Positions 33,452 through 42,433 of a stretch of DNA of 64,000 bases are shown one piece after another. The position numbers were made by a program, and so were the translations under genes. The notes beneath the pieces are model-generated. The model saw only the letters and a list, made by a program, of their open reading frames with translations, did no database searches and was not told the origin of the DNA. Origin of the DNA: Tepidiphilus succinatimandens (GTDB lineage: Bacteria > Pseudomonadota > Gammaproteobacteria > Burkholderiales > Rhodocyclaceae); assembly GCF_006503695.1 (NCBI RefSeq), contig NZ_SBIK01000002.1, positions 82,737 through 146,736 on the forward strand. Direction: 5' to 3'. Each line of letters begins with the position of its first letter. Position 1 is the stretch's first letter.

Positions 33452-34891
33452 TTACTCCGGAATGATGAAGGTGGCCACTTCTCGCGTCACATCTTCGGGT
33501 TCGCCCACCACTTTGACCTCGAAATAGATCTTGTGCGTCCCGGCGGGGGCCGTTCCTGCCGGCGCCTGCACCTGCACCGTCAGCGGCAAGGTCGTCGCGG
33601 GCGGCACGTCGAACTCCGCCGGACCCTCGAGCTTGAGGTTGGGCAAACCACCCACCGTGAGCGTGAAGCGCCGCGGCCGCTCGACCATGTTCATGATGTT
33701 GAGCGTATAGACGTTCTCGATCCAACCGCCGCGGATCTCGCGCGCGAGCGCGGCCCGGTCGCGCATCACGTCGACGCGCACGTCGGGCCGGGTAGCGATC
33801 TTCCAGAAGAGCACCGACGCCACCACGATGAGGATGACGCCGTAGATGAGCACCCGCGGACGCAGCGCGCGGCGGATGGTCTGGGCGCGGTCCCAATGAT
33901 TCGCCATCGCGTTTTCGGTGGTGTAACGGATGAGTCCGCGAGGGTAGCCCATCTTGTCCATCACCTGATTACAAGCATCGATGCAGGCGGCGCAAGCGAT
34001 GCATTCATACTGCAGCCCGTTGCGAATGTCGATCCCCGTGGGGCAAACCTGCACGCAGATGCCGCAGTCGATGCAATCCCCCAGACCCAGCGAACGGGGA
34101 TCGACCCCCTTCTTGCGCGGCCCGCGCGGCTCGCCTCGCTCGGCATCGTACGTGATGATGAGGGTGTCCGGGTCGAACATCACGCCCTGGAAGCGCGCAT
34201 AAGGGCACATGTACTTGCATACCTGCTCGCGCAGCACCCCGGCGAGGAGGAAGGTAAACCCGGCGTAGAAGAAAATCCAGAAAGTCTCCCACGGGCCGAA
34301 GCTCCAGGAAAGCAGCTCATGCCACAGCTCTCTTTGCGGCGTGAAATAACTGACCAGCGTGAAGCCCGTGACGAGGGAAAAGATGATCCATACGGCGTAT
34401 TTGGCGCCGCGTCTGAGGATTTTCTCCATGGTCCAGGGCGAAGCGTCGAGCTTGCGCCGCTTGATGTGATCGCCCTCGATCTTTTCCTCGAACCATAGGA
34501 AGATCTCGGTATAGACCGTCTGCGGACAGGTATAGCCGCACCACACACGCCCGGCCACGGCACTGAAGAAAAAGAGCGCGTAGGCCGACAGGATCAGGAT
34601 GAGCGAGAGGTAGAAGACGTCCTGCGGCCAGAACACCCAGCCGAAGAGGTAGAACTTGCGCTCGACGAGATGGAAGAGCACCGCCTGACGGTCGTTCCAG
34701 GTGAGCCACGGAAAACCGTAGAAAATCGCCTGGGTGAGAAAGACGAAGAACCACCGCAGCCGCTGGAAAGGCCCCGTGGTGGAACGGACATAGAGTTTCT
34801 TGCGCTTGGCGTAGAGCGTGGAAGGCGCCTCTTCGGAAGCAGCGGCCTTCGCGGCAGGGCGCGTCTCGGCGGTTTTCAGCGGTTCGTTCAT
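33452..34891 (-). CDS. ccoG: cbb3 oxidase assembly cupric reductase CcoG
   Basis: Membrane polyferredoxin that reduces Cu(II) for insertion into the CuB site. 479 residues with about five to six hydrophobic segments; VWCGYTCPQTVYTE, two ferredoxin clusters (CIDCGICVQVCPTGIDIRNG and CIACAACIDACNQVMDKMG), and a C-terminal immunoglobulin-like periplasmic domain. It lies 120 nt after ccoP behind a strong hairpin, so it may be expressed at a lower level than the oxidase subunits. Confidence 0.94.
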   Translation of the reverse strand: MNEPLKTAETRPAAKAAASEEAPSTLYAKRKKLYVRSTTGPFQRLRWFFVFLTQAIFYGFPWLTWNDRQAVLFHLVERKFYLFGWVFWPQDVFYLSLILILSAYALFFFSAVAGRVWCGYTCPQTVYTEIFLWFEEKIEGDHIKRRKLDASPWTMEKILRRGAKYAVWIIFSLVTGFTLVSYFTPQRELWHELLSWSFGPWETFWIFFYAGFTFLLAGVLREQVCKYMCPYARFQGVMFDPDTLIITYDAERGEPRGPRKKGVDPRSLGLGDCIDCGICVQVCPTGIDIRNGLQYECIACAACIDACNQVMDKMGYPRGLIRYTTENAMANHWDRAQTIRRALRPRVLIYGVILIVVASVLFWKIATRPDVRVDVMRDRAALAREIRGGWIENVYTLNIMNMVERPRRFTLTVGGLPNLKLEGPAEFDVPPATTLPLTVQVQAPAGTAPAGTHKIYFEVKVVGEPEDVTREVATFIIPE

Positions 34892-34920
34892 GATGAGGAA
34901 GACTCTTCGTCAGAACCCGC

Positions 34921-34991
34921 GTTCTTTATAGAACAGAAGCACTCCGGCGGGAAGGGAAGATGCGGCGAGACGTCCCCAGACGCCCCGCCGC
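34921..34991 (-). promoter_or_regulatory. Structured ccoP-ccoG spacer: hairpin and palindrome
   Basis: A 13-bp stem at 34962-34974 and 34979-34991 around a 4-nt loop (two G-U pairs in the RNA) is followed by a pyrimidine tract. Closer to ccoG lies the perfect palindrome GTTCT-TTAT-AGAAC (34921-34934). The hairpin would protect the ccoNOQP message or partly terminate it; the palindrome may be a second hairpin or an operator. Confidence 0.55.
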
Positions 34992-35011
34992 GGGTTTTGC
35001 TGCCTCAGACC

Positions 35012-35911
35012 TTACTGCTTGTTGCTCAGGCCCCACACGTAGGCAGTGAGAATGTGGACCTTGTCCTCGCCCAGGAATTCCCCGAACGCCGGCATACGGT
35101 TCTGGATGCCGTTGGTCACGTTGGAGATGATCTGGGCCTCCGACGAGCCCCACAGCCAGATGTCGTCGGTGAGATTGGGCGCACCCAGCAGCGGATTCCC
35201 CTTGGCGTCCGGCCCGTGACAGACGGCGCAGTTCTCGGCAAAGACCTGGGCGCCCCGCTGCGCGCGCTGCGCGTCGTGCGACAGGCCCGAGAGCGAGCGC
35301 ACGTAATTGGCCACGTCCTTCATCTGATCCTCGGAGAGGATGTCCTTGAAGGGTGTCATCACGCCCATGCGCCCCGCGGTGATGGTGGTCTTGATGTACT
35401 CGGGCGAGCCGTCCCCGCCCAGCCAGTCATGGTCAGTCAGGTTGGGGAAGCCCTTGGCCCCGCGCGCGTCGGCCCCGTGGCACTGCATGCAGTAGGTCTG
35501 GAAGAGCCGCTTGCCCATGCCCATCGCCTCGGGATCGGCCGCCACCGCTTTCACGTCCATGTTGCGGTATTTGGCGAACTTCGGACCATACTGCTCGTCG
35601 GCCTTCTTCATCTCCTGCTCCCACTGCCCCACCGAGGTCCACTTGGCGATGCCAGGGAAAGAGCCGAAGCCGGGGTAGATGATGAGGTAAGCGATGCCGA
35701 AGAAAATGGTGAGCCAGTACAGATACATCCACCAGCGCGGCAGCGGGTTGTTCCACTCCTGCAGCGTCTCGTCCCACTTGTGCGGCTGCAGCTCACCCAC
35801 CTTGCCGCTCGCCCGCATGTTGGAGGCGATGATGAAGATGCAGAACGCGATACTCAGCGCCACGAGCACCATCACGTACGCGTTCCAGAACCCATTGATG
35901 AAGTCTGCCAT
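35012..35911 (-). CDS. ccoP: cbb3 oxidase diheme cytochrome c subunit CcoP
   Basis: Subunit III, which passes electrons from donor cytochromes to CcoO. 299 residues: two N-terminal hydrophobic helices (about 10-30 and 60-80), then two class I heme c domains with C141-MQ-C144-H145 and C228-AV-C231-H232. Downstream methionines (GRMGVMTPF, RMPAFGEF) supply sixth ligands. It starts 1 nt after the ccoQ stop. Confidence 0.96.
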   Translation of the reverse strand: MADFINGFWNAYVMVLVALSIAFCIFIIASNMRASGKVGELQPHKWDETLQEWNNPLPRWWMYLYWLTIFFGIAYLIIYPGFGSFPGIAKWTSVGQWEQEMKKADEQYGPKFAKYRNMDVKAVAADPEAMGMGKRLFQTYCMQCHGADARGAKGFPNLTDHDWLGGDGSPEYIKTTITAGRMGVMTPFKDILSEDQMKDVANYVRSLSGLSHDAQRAQRGAQVFAENCAVCHGPDAKGNPLLGAPNLTDDIWLWGSSEAQIISNVTNGIQNRMPAFGEFLGEDKVHILTAYVWGLSNKQ

Positions 35912-35912
35912 T

Positions 35913-36089
35913 TTAGTTCCCTTCCTTGTGATCGTTGGCGAGCACCGGGTCGTCGTCCTCGAGGAACGGCAGGCGTGCGGCTTCTTCGAACGCCGGCTTG
36001 GCGGCGCGGCTGTACGCCCAAACGCAGATACCGATGAAGCAAAGGAACGACAGCACCGTCACCAAGGAACGCAGGTCGTTGATGTCCAT
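35913..36089 (-). CDS. ccoQ: cbb3 oxidase small subunit CcoQ
   Basis: 58-residue single-pass protein translated from 36089: M D I N D L R S L, then a hydrophobic helix (TVLSFLCFIGICVWAY), then SRAAKPAFEEAARLPF and an acidic tail. This layout and the position between ccoO and ccoP are diagnostic of CcoQ, which stabilises the complex and protects it from oxygen. AGGAGGG precedes the ATG. It is easily missed because of its length. Confidence 0.92.
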   Translation of the reverse strand: MDINDLRSLVTVLSFLCFIGICVWAYSRAAKPAFEEAARLPFLEDDDPVLANDHKEGN

Positions 36090-36105
36090 CACGCCCTCCT
36101 CTCAC

Positions 36106-36747
36106 TCACTGGAAATTGGACAACGCCCGGCCGAGGCCCTGCAGGTAGGCCACCAGGGCCTCCATCTCCGTCTTGCCCTCGAGCATGGATGGCGCCTGCG
36201 CGATCTCCTCGTCGGTGTAGGGGTGGCCCAAGGCACGAAGCGCCTTCATCTTGTCCTGGATGGCGTTGATGTCGCGCTGGCTGATCGGCCGGTCGAGCCA
36301 GGGGAAGGCCGGCATGTTGGACTCTGGCACGACGTCGCGCGGGTTGCGCAGGTGCGCGATGTGCCAGTTGTCCGAATAGCGGCCGCCCACACGGTGCAGA
36401 TCGGGACCGGTACGTTTGGACCCCCACTGGAAGGGGCGGTCGTAGATGTATTCACCCGCCACCGAGTAGTGGCCATAACGCTCGGTCTCGGCCCGGAAGG
36501 GACGCACCATCTGCGAATGACAGTTGTAGCAGCCTTCGCGGATGTAGATGTCGCGACCGGTGAGGCGCAGCGCGTCGTAGGGTTTGACATCGAGCGGATT
36601 ACCCTGCCGGTCGATCGGCTTGGTGGTCGAATGCTGGAAGAACAGCGGCACGATCTCGACCAGGCCACCAATGCTCACCACCAGCAAGGTGGCGATGATG
36701 AGCAGCGTGACGCTACGCTCGAGGATTTCGTGTTTGGAATTGGCCAT
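36106..36747 (-). CDS. ccoO: cbb3 oxidase monoheme cytochrome c subunit CcoO
   Basis: Subunit II, 213 residues. One N-terminal membrane anchor ([26 protein letters not shown]) and a heme c site C73-YN-C76-H77 followed by [10 protein letters not shown]; the methionine ligand is in [34 protein letters not shown] is a family signature. It lies 13 nt after ccoN. Confidence 0.96.
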   Translation of the reverse strand: MANSKHEILERSVTLLIIATLLVVSIGGLVEIVPLFFQHSTTKPIDRQGNPLDVKPYDALRLTGRDIYIREGCYNCHSQMVRPFRAETERYGHYSVAGEYIYDRPFQWGSKRTGPDLHRVGGRYSDNWHIAHLRNPRDVVPESNMPAFPWLDRPISQRDINAIQDKMKALRALGHPYTDEEIAQAPSMLEGKTEMEALVAYLQGLGRALSNFQ

Positions 36748-36760
36748 GATTCACTCTCCC

Positions 36761-38203
36761 TCACGCATGGGCCGGAGCCAGCACCGGCGCATCGACGGGC
36801 TTGGCGCCCGCGACGGTCTTGAACACGTTGTAGGCCATCACCAGCATCCCGGTCAGGAACAACAGCCCGCCGAGCACCCGGATGGTCCAGAAGGGGTAGG
36901 AGGCCTTCACCGCCTCGACGAAGGCATAGGTGAGCGTGCCGTCGGGGTTGGTGGCGCGCCACATCAGACCCTGCATCACGCCCGAGATCCACATCGAGGC
37001 GATGTAGAGCACGATGCCGATGGTAGCGATCCAGAAGTGCGCCGTGACCAGATCCTTCGAGTACATCTCGACCTTGCCGTAGAGCCGCGGGATCAGGTAG
37101 TAGAGGGAGCCGATGGTCACCATCGCCACCCAGCCGAGCGCCCCGGAGTGCACGTGACCCACGGTCCAGTCAGTGTAGTGCGACAGGGCGTTGACCGTCT
37201 TCACCGACATCATCGGGCCTTCGAAGGTCGACATGCCGTAGAAAGAGAGCGACACGATGAGGAACTTGAGGATCGGGTCGTCACGCAGCTTGTGCCAGGC
37301 ACCGGAGAGCGTCATGATGCCGTTGATCATCCCACCCCACGACGGCGCGAGCAGGATGAGCGAGAAGATCATCCCCAGCGACTGGGTCCAGTCGGGCAGC
37401 GCAGTGTAGTGCAGGTGGTGCGGACCGGCCCACATGTAGGTGAAGATGAGGGCCCAGAAGTGCACCACGGAGAGCCGGTAAGAATACACCGGACGACCGG
37501 CCTGCTTGGGCACGAAGTAGTACATCATGCCCAGGAACCCGGCGGTGAGGAAGAAGCCCACGGCGTTGTGGCCGTACCACCACTGCACCATGGCATCCTG
37601 CGCCCCGGCGTAGGCCGAATAGGACTTCGGCGTGAGAAGACCGGCGGCAAGCACTGGAACTTCGGCGCTATTGACCACGTGCAGCAGCGCCACGGCGATG
37701 ATGAAGGCGCCGTAGAACCAGTTGGCGACGTAGATGTGGCTCACCTGCCGCTTGGCGATGGTGCCGAAGAACACCACGGCGTAGGCCACCCACACGAGGG
37801 TGATGAGGATGTCGATCGGCCACTCGAGCTCGGCATACTCCTTGGCCGTCGTGAACCCGAGCGGCAAGGAGAGCGCGGCGAGCACGATCACCAGCTGCCA
37901 GCCCCAGAAAGTGAAGGCTGCCAAGCCCGGCGCAAAGAGCCGGGTGTGGCAGGTACGCTGCACCACGTAGTAGGACGTGGCGAAGAGCGCCGAGCCGCCG
38001 AAGGCGAAAATCACCGCGTTCGTGTGCAAGGGGCGCAAGCGCCCGAAGTGGAACCACTCGCCGAGCTGAGGGAAATTCAGCTGCGGCCAGACCAGCTGGG
38101 CGGCGATCAACACCCCGACCAGCATGCCTACGATGCCCCACACCACCGCCATGATGGCGAACTGGCGCACGACTTTGTAGTTATAAGTCGTTTCCGTTTG
38201 CAT
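36761..38203 (-). CDS. ccoN: cbb3 oxidase catalytic subunit CcoN
   Basis: Heme-copper oxidase subunit I of the high-affinity cbb3 type, 480 residues with about 12 helices. ATG 38203 has GGAGAGGT upstream; the GTG two codons earlier is rejected. Ligand regions are [14 protein letters not shown] (low-spin heme), [18 protein letters not shown] with the catalytic histidine, [16 protein letters not shown] (CuB histidines) and [17 protein letters not shown] (high-spin and low-spin hemes). The family's cross-linked Tyr lies in the YGHN-distal helix region. Led by an FNR-type promoter. Confidence 0.97.
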   Translation of the reverse strand: MQTETTYNYKVVRQFAIMAVVWGIVGMLVGVLIAAQLVWPQLNFPQLGEWFHFGRLRPLHTNAVIFAFGGSALFATSYYVVQRTCHTRLFAPGLAAFTFWGWQLVIVLAALSLPLGFTTAKEYAELEWPIDILITLVWVAYAVVFFGTIAKRQVSHIYVANWFYGAFIIAVALLHVVNSAEVPVLAAGLLTPKSYSAYAGAQDAMVQWWYGHNAVGFFLTAGFLGMMYYFVPKQAGRPVYSYRLSVVHFWALIFTYMWAGPHHLHYTALPDWTQSLGMIFSLILLAPSWGGMINGIMTLSGAWHKLRDDPILKFLIVSLSFYGMSTFEGPMMSVKTVNALSHYTDWTVGHVHSGALGWVAMVTIGSLYYLIPRLYGKVEMYSKDLVTAHFWIATIGIVLYIASMWISGVMQGLMWRATNPDGTLTYAFVEAVKASYPFWTIRVLGGLLFLTGMLVMAYNVFKTVAGAKPVDAPVLAPAHA

Positions 38204-38268
38204 GGTCACCTCTCCAATGAGAACTTACCGAAATCACCCCGGCGCGTCCGCCGACTGCGACAGGCGGT

Positions 38269-38310
38269 AGGATACGCCGCACGTGCAAAGTCGTGTTGAC
38301 TTCAGTCAAC
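38269..38310 (-). promoter_or_regulatory. FNR-type promoter of ccoNOQP
   Basis: Perfect palindrome GTTGAC-TTCA-GTCAAC at 38295-38310 (read on +). On the transcribed strand TATCCT (38274-38269) follows so that the palindrome centre falls at about -40.5, the class II position for FNR. The start would be near 38262, about 60 nt before the ccoN ATG. Confidence 0.7.
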
Positions 38311-38359
38311 ATTTTAGTCGATGGCGTAGCAAACGCAGGAAAAGTGTGGCGGCGGGGAC

Positions 38360-38388
38360 AAAAAAAGGGGCACGCCCCAGCGTGCCCC
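38360..38388 (-). terminator. Strong intrinsic terminator upstream of the ccoN promoter
   Basis: Nine-bp GC stem (38380-38388 with 38367-38375), loop of 4 nt, then seven U's (38366-38360) on the minus strand. It closes ccoI-ccoS transcripts and any RNA started at the palindrome 38477-38492, and separates both from ccoN. Confidence 0.9.
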
Positions 38389-38443
38389 AACCCCAACAGA
38401 GAGACAAGGAACCCAAAAACGGCTTGGATTCGCACCCAAACCG
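38360..38443 (-). ncRNA. Candidate FNR-controlled small RNA upstream of ccoN
   Basis: Predicted transcript of about 84 nt. Its 5' end is set by the TAGAAT -10 at 38455-38450 and its 3' end by the terminator at 38360-38388. The first 24 nt fold into an 8-bp hairpin (38443-38436 with 38427-38420, one G-U pair). A U/C/G-rich unpaired middle (38419-38389) follows, then the terminator stem. No start codon with a ribosome site is present in it. This architecture matches trans-acting small RNAs such as FnrS; homology was not testable. Confidence 0.5.
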
Positions 38444-38449
38444 AGGAAG

Positions 38450-38492
38450 ATTCTATTCCTTGTCTTCATAGAGGTTTTTGACGCAAGTCAAA
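38450..38492 (-). promoter_or_regulatory. Second FNR-type promoter, directly behind ccoS
   Basis: Perfect palindrome TTTGAC-GCAA-GTCAAA at 38477-38492 (read on +). On the minus strand TAGAAT (38455-38450) lies exactly where a -10 falls when the palindrome is centred at -41.5. The box begins 5 nt beyond the ccoS stop and the transcript would meet the terminator at 38388, so it does not directly drive ccoN. Confidence 0.65.
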
Positions 38493-38497
38493 CAACA

Positions 38498-38701
38498 TCA
38501 CTTTTTTTCTTCATCCGCCGGCTTGCCTGAGGGAGGCACCGCATCGCCGGAGCCGGCCTCGTCCCTATCCTCGAAGAGGATGCGGTAGGCCGGCCCCTGC
38601 AGGTCGTCGAACTGTCCGCTCTTCACCGACCACCAGAAGACGAGCCCGATGACGAACACCAGCACCACCGACAGCGGAATCAGGATATAGAGGCTTTCCA
38701 T
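38498..38701 (-). CDS. ccoS: cbb3 oxidase maturation protein CcoS
   Basis: 67 residues from ATG 38701. One membrane helix (LYILIPLSVVLVFVIGLVFWWSV) followed by KSGQFDDLQGPAYRILFEDRD, the CcoS signature. CcoS is needed to insert heme b and copper into CcoN. It starts 4 nt after ccoI, with which it is surely co-transcribed. Confidence 0.93.
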   Translation of the reverse strand: MESLYILIPLSVVLVFVIGLVFWWSVKSGQFDDLQGPAYRILFEDRDEAGSGDAVPPSGKPADEEKK

Positions 38702-38705
38702 CGTC

Positions 38706-41168
38706 TCACCTCGCGCGCTGCAGGCGCAGCGCATTGAGCACCACGCCCAGGGAACTCGCCGCCATGCCGAGCCCCGCCATCCACGGCGTCACCCAGCCGG
38801 CCATGGCGAAGGGGATGGCGAGCAGATTGTAGGCAAAGGCCCAGCGATGGTTCTGCGCCACGATCGCGAGCGTGCGCCGCGCATGGCGTATGGCGCGTGC
38901 GATGCCCGAGAGATCGTCGCCCAGCAGCACGACGTCGGCATTGAGTCGGGCGAGATCCGCCCCCCCACCCATCGCCACCGAGACATGCGCCCCCGCGAGC
39001 ACCGGCGCGTCGTTGACGCCGTCGCCGACCATGGCGACCACCCGCCCCGGCTGCGCCATCACCTGACGCAAGGCGTCGATCTTGCCTTCGGGCGTGATGC
39101 CGGCGCGGACCTCGTCGATGGCGAGCGTGCGCGCCACCGTTTCCGCGATCTCCGGCGCATCGCCGGAGAGCAGATGCGTGCGCAAACCGAGTCCATGAAG
39201 TTCGTGCAGCAGCTCCGGTACCTCCTCACGCAGGACATCGGACAGACCGAAAACGGCGATCCAGCCGGTTTCGTCCCCCAGCGCCACGCGCGTGAGCGCA
39301 CGATCATCGCTTGCGCGCGGCATCGCCTCGAGGGACAGCCCAAGCGTCGAGGCCACCCACTCGGGACGACCGATGCAGGTCCGTTTGCCGGCGACCCGGG
39401 CACTCAAGCCTTGGCCAGTGATGGCCTCGAATGCCGCGACCGGCACGTTTGCCGGCGCCGTCCCGGTGAACGCGCGTGCGATGGGGTGCTCGCTCGCCGC
39501 CTCCAGCGCCGCAGCGAGCGTCTGCGCCTGGCGCGCATCGCGCCCGGGCGCCGGCAAGACCTCGACCACGGTCAGCTGTCCGCGCGTGAGCGTGCCGGTC
39601 TTGTCGAAGGCGATGTCGGTGAGCCGCGCCAAGGTCTCGAGGGCATGACCGCGCGTCACCAACACCCCCGAGCGCATCAGGGCGTCGGTGGCCGCCGTCA
39701 AGGCCACGGGAGTGGCCAGCGACAGGGCGCAGGGACAGGCGACGACGAGCACCGAGACGACGATGGGAACGATGCGGGAGGAATCGACCCATGCCCACAG
39801 CCCGATGGTGATCACGGCCAATCCCAGCACCGCGATGATGAAACGGCTGGCATAGCGGTCGGCGAGCGAGGCAAGCGCCGGTTTCTCGCTCTGGGCGCGC
39901 TCCATCGCCCGGCGGATGGTGGCAAGCCGCGTCTCCTCACCGACGCGCTCCACCACGACCTCCAGCACCCCGCCGCCGTTGAGACTGCCACCGAGCACCA
40001 GATCCCCTTCGGCCTTGGGGATGGGGCGACTCTCCCCGGTGAGGATGGCTTCGCTCACTTCGCTGTGTCCCAAACCCACGCGTCCATCGACGGGGATGGT
40101 CTGTCCAGGACGCACGCGGATGCGATCGCCCGGCGCGAGCCGCGCCACCGGCACCCGTTCCCAGGTACCAGACTCTAGCCGTTCGGTCACCGCAGGGATG
40201 ACGCGGGCGACTTCTTCCAGGCCACGCACCGCCCGTTGGCGCGCGAGCATTTCGAGGAAACGCCCCCCCAGCAGAAAAAAGGCAAACATCGACACCGAAT
40301 CGAAGTAGACCTCGCCCTGGCCGCTGACGGTCGCCCAGAGGCTGGCGAGAAACGCCACGCCAATGCCCAGCGCCACTGGCACGTCCATGCCGATGCGCCG
40401 CAGCTTCAGGTCGCGCCAGGCGTTGGCAAAAAACGGTCCGCAGGAATAAAACACCGCCGGCAGGGTCAGCACGAGGCTTGCCCAATGCAGCAGGCGTTCG
40501 ATGTCGGCCGGCATGTCCCCCTCACCTGCCAGGTAAGTGGGAATGGCATACATCATCACCTGCATCGAGGCAAAGCCGGCCACGAAGACGCGCCACAGCA
40601 TGGAACGGCGTTCGCGCTGGGCCACTTCCTCGGCCTTCTTCGGATCGAAGGGATGGGCGCGATAGCCGATCTCGGCGATCGCCTTGAGGATGCGCGACAG
40701 GCTGGTGCGCTCCGGGTCCCAGCGCACCAGCGCACGGCGGGTGGCGTAGTTGATCTCGACGTGGGTGACGCCCGGCTGACGGCGCAGGTGCTGTTCGTTG
40801 AGCCAGACGCAGGCCGCGCAGGTGATGCCTTCGAGGATGAGGGTGACCTCGCGCTCGTGCTCGCCCACCGGCCGTGAGACTTGCTCGGTGAGCTCGGGCA
40901 GATCGAAGGATTCGAGCTCGCGCACCACCTCGGGCAGGGCTTCTCGCACCGGCTCGGGCATGGCATCGCGGTGGCGGTAGTAGTCGGACAAACCGTTATC
41001 GACGATGGCCTGGGCCACGGCGGCACAGCCAGCACAGCACATGCGCCGCGCCCGGCCGTCGATCACCACGGTGAAATGCGTCTGGGGCGGGATCGGCAGG
41101 CCACAGTGATAGCAGCTTTCCTCTGCGCCGGCAGCACTCTCCGCCCGCTCCAAAGTGGTCTCGTTCAT
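38706..41168 (-). CDS. ccoI: Copper-exporting P1B ATPase CcoI/FixI
   Basis: Heavy-metal P-type ATPase that delivers copper across the membrane to cbb3 oxidase assembly; 820 residues. N-terminus: CYHCGL and MCCAGCAAV cysteine clusters, then an HMA domain with GITCAACVW. Eight hydrophobic segments with the CPC ion motif in ACPCALSLATP, phosphorylation site DKTGTLT, ATP-binding SEHPIARAF and hinge GDGVNDAPVLAGA. The extra N-terminal cysteine region is typical of CcoI compared with housekeeping CopA. Confidence 0.95.
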   Translation of the reverse strand: MNETTLERAESAAGAEESCYHCGLPIPPQTHFTVVIDGRARRMCCAGCAAVAQAIVDNGLSDYYRHRDAMPEPVREALPEVVRELESFDLPELTEQVSRPVGEHEREVTLILEGITCAACVWLNEQHLRRQPGVTHVEINYATRRALVRWDPERTSLSRILKAIAEIGYRAHPFDPKKAEEVAQRERRSMLWRVFVAGFASMQVMMYAIPTYLAGEGDMPADIERLLHWASLVLTLPAVFYSCGPFFANAWRDLKLRRIGMDVPVALGIGVAFLASLWATVSGQGEVYFDSVSMFAFFLLGGRFLEMLARQRAVRGLEEVARVIPAVTERLESGTWERVPVARLAPGDRIRVRPGQTIPVDGRVGLGHSEVSEAILTGESRPIPKAEGDLVLGGSLNGGGVLEVVVERVGEETRLATIRRAMERAQSEKPALASLADRYASRFIIAVLGLAVITIGLWAWVDSSRIVPIVVSVLVVACPCALSLATPVALTAATDALMRSGVLVTRGHALETLARLTDIAFDKTGTLTRGQLTVVEVLPAPGRDARQAQTLAAALEAASEHPIARAFTGTAPANVPVAAFEAITGQGLSARVAGKRTCIGRPEWVASTLGLSLEAMPRASDDRALTRVALGDETGWIAVFGLSDVLREEVPELLHELHGLGLRTHLLSGDAPEIAETVARTLAIDEVRAGITPEGKIDALRQVMAQPGRVVAMVGDGVNDAPVLAGAHVSVAMGGGADLARLNADVVLLGDDLSGIARAIRHARRTLAIVAQNHRWAFAYNLLAIPFAMAGWVTPWMAGLGMAASSLGVVLNALRLQRAR

Positions 41169-41196
41169 CCCTGCCTTCGTTCGTCTCCGCTGCGGT

Positions 41197-41964
41197 TCAT
41201 TTTGCCCCCATGCGGATGGCGCCGTCGAGGCGGATCACTTCCCCGTTGAGATAGACGTTCTCGACGATGTGCCGCACCAGAACGGCATATTCGGCCGGAC
41301 GCCCCATGCGCGGCGGGAAGGGTACCATCTTGCCCAGGGACTCCTGCACGTCGGCCGGCATCCCCAACAGCATGGGCGTTTCCATGATCCCGGGAGCGAT
41401 GGCCATCACCCGGATCCCCCAGCGGGCCAATTCACGCGCCGCCGGCAAGGTGAGCGACACCACTCCCCCCTTGGAAGCGGCATAGGCCGCCTGCCCGATC
41501 TGACCGTCGAAAGCGGCCACGGAGGCCGTATTGACGATGACACCGCGCTCCCCCTCGGCATTGGGTTCGTTGGCGCTCATGCGGGCAGCGGCCAGGCGCA
41601 TCAGGTTGAAGGTGCCGATGAGGTTGATCTGGATCGTTCGGGCGAAAGATTCCAGCCGGTGCGGACCTTCCTTGCCGACGATCTTCTCGGCCGGAACGAC
41701 GCCAGCACAATTGACCAGCACGTCGAGCCGGCCGAAGCGCTCGTCCGCCGCCGCGACGGCTGCCTTGGCGCTCGCTTCGTCGGTGACGTCGGTGCGTACG
41801 AAATAGGCGTTACCAGCCAGTTCGGCGGCCAACGCTTGGCCCTTCGCCTCGTCGAGGTCGGCAAGTACCACTCTGCCGCCACCGGCCACGACCATGCGGG
41901 CGGTGGCCGCTCCCAGGCCGGAGGCGCCACCGGTGATGAGAAACACTCCCCCTGCGATCTGCAT
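41197..41964 (-). CDS. SDR oxidoreductase, 3-hydroxyacyl-CoA dehydrogenase type 2-like
   Basis: Classical short-chain dehydrogenase, 255 residues from ATG 41964 (GGGAGGGAG upstream). TGGASGLG at 11-18 binds the cofactor, NCAG is at 85-88, and the catalytic S148, Y161 and K165 are in place. An aspartate after beta-2 (ADLD, about 36-39) predicts NAD preference. [20 protein letters not shown] resembles the HSD10 group, which oxidises 3-hydroxyacyl-CoAs. It ends 28 nt before ccoI without a visible terminator. Exact substrate is unknown. Confidence 0.85.
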   Translation of the reverse strand: MQIAGGVFLITGGASGLGAATARMVVAGGGRVVLADLDEAKGQALAAELAGNAYFVRTDVTDEASAKAAVAAADERFGRLDVLVNCAGVVPAEKIVGKEGPHRLESFARTIQINLIGTFNLMRLAAARMSANEPNAEGERGVIVNTASVAAFDGQIGQAAYAASKGGVVSLTLPAARELARWGIRVMAIAPGIMETPMLLGMPADVQESLGKMVPFPPRMGRPAEYAVLVRHIVENVYLNGEVIRLDGAIRMGAK

Positions 41965-42004
41965 CGCTCCCTCCCTTATCGTTCGCCGATCTTTGCCGAA
42001 AGCG

Positions 42005-42355
42005 TCACACGGAGAAAGACTGTCCGCAGCCGCAGGTGGTGGTGGCATTGGGGTTGCGAATCACGAACTGCGCCCCTTCGATTCCTTCCACGTAGTCGAT
42101 CTCGGCGCCGACCAGGTACTGGTAGCTCATGGGATCGATGAGCAGCGTCACGCCGCCCTTCTCGATCACGGCGTCGTCTTCGGCCACTTCCTCGTCGAAG
42201 GTGAAGCCGTACTGGAAGCCGGAACAGCCGCCGCCGGTCACGAACACGCGCAGCTTGAGGTCCGGGTTGCCTTCTTCTTCGATCAGCTCGCGCACCTTGG
42301 CGGCGGCGCTGTCGGTAAAGATGAGCACGTCGTCGGTCTGGGTTTCGGTCGTCAT
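42005..42355 (-). CDS. erpA: Iron-sulfur cluster insertion protein ErpA
   Basis: A-type carrier that delivers [4Fe-4S] clusters to targets including IspH. 116 residues. Ligands C44 (GGGCSGFQY), C108 and C110 (CGCGQSFSV) are all present. [11 protein letters not shown] identifies ErpA rather than IscA. GAGGAG precedes the ATG. argC-erpA next to rplM-rpsI is a common betaproteobacterial order. Confidence 0.94.
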   Translation of the reverse strand: MTTETQTDDVLIFTDSAAAKVRELIEEEGNPDLKLRVFVTGGGCSGFQYGFTFDEEVAEDDAVIEKGGVTLLIDPMSYQYLVGAEIDYVEGIEGAQFVIRNPNATTTCGCGQSFSV

Positions 42356-42433
42356 GATATGGGCTCCTCGTCAGGGTCGTCGCGGGCGCGACGGAGTTAT
42401 GGACCGGAAATGGCGCGCGCCGTTCCCGTGGTT

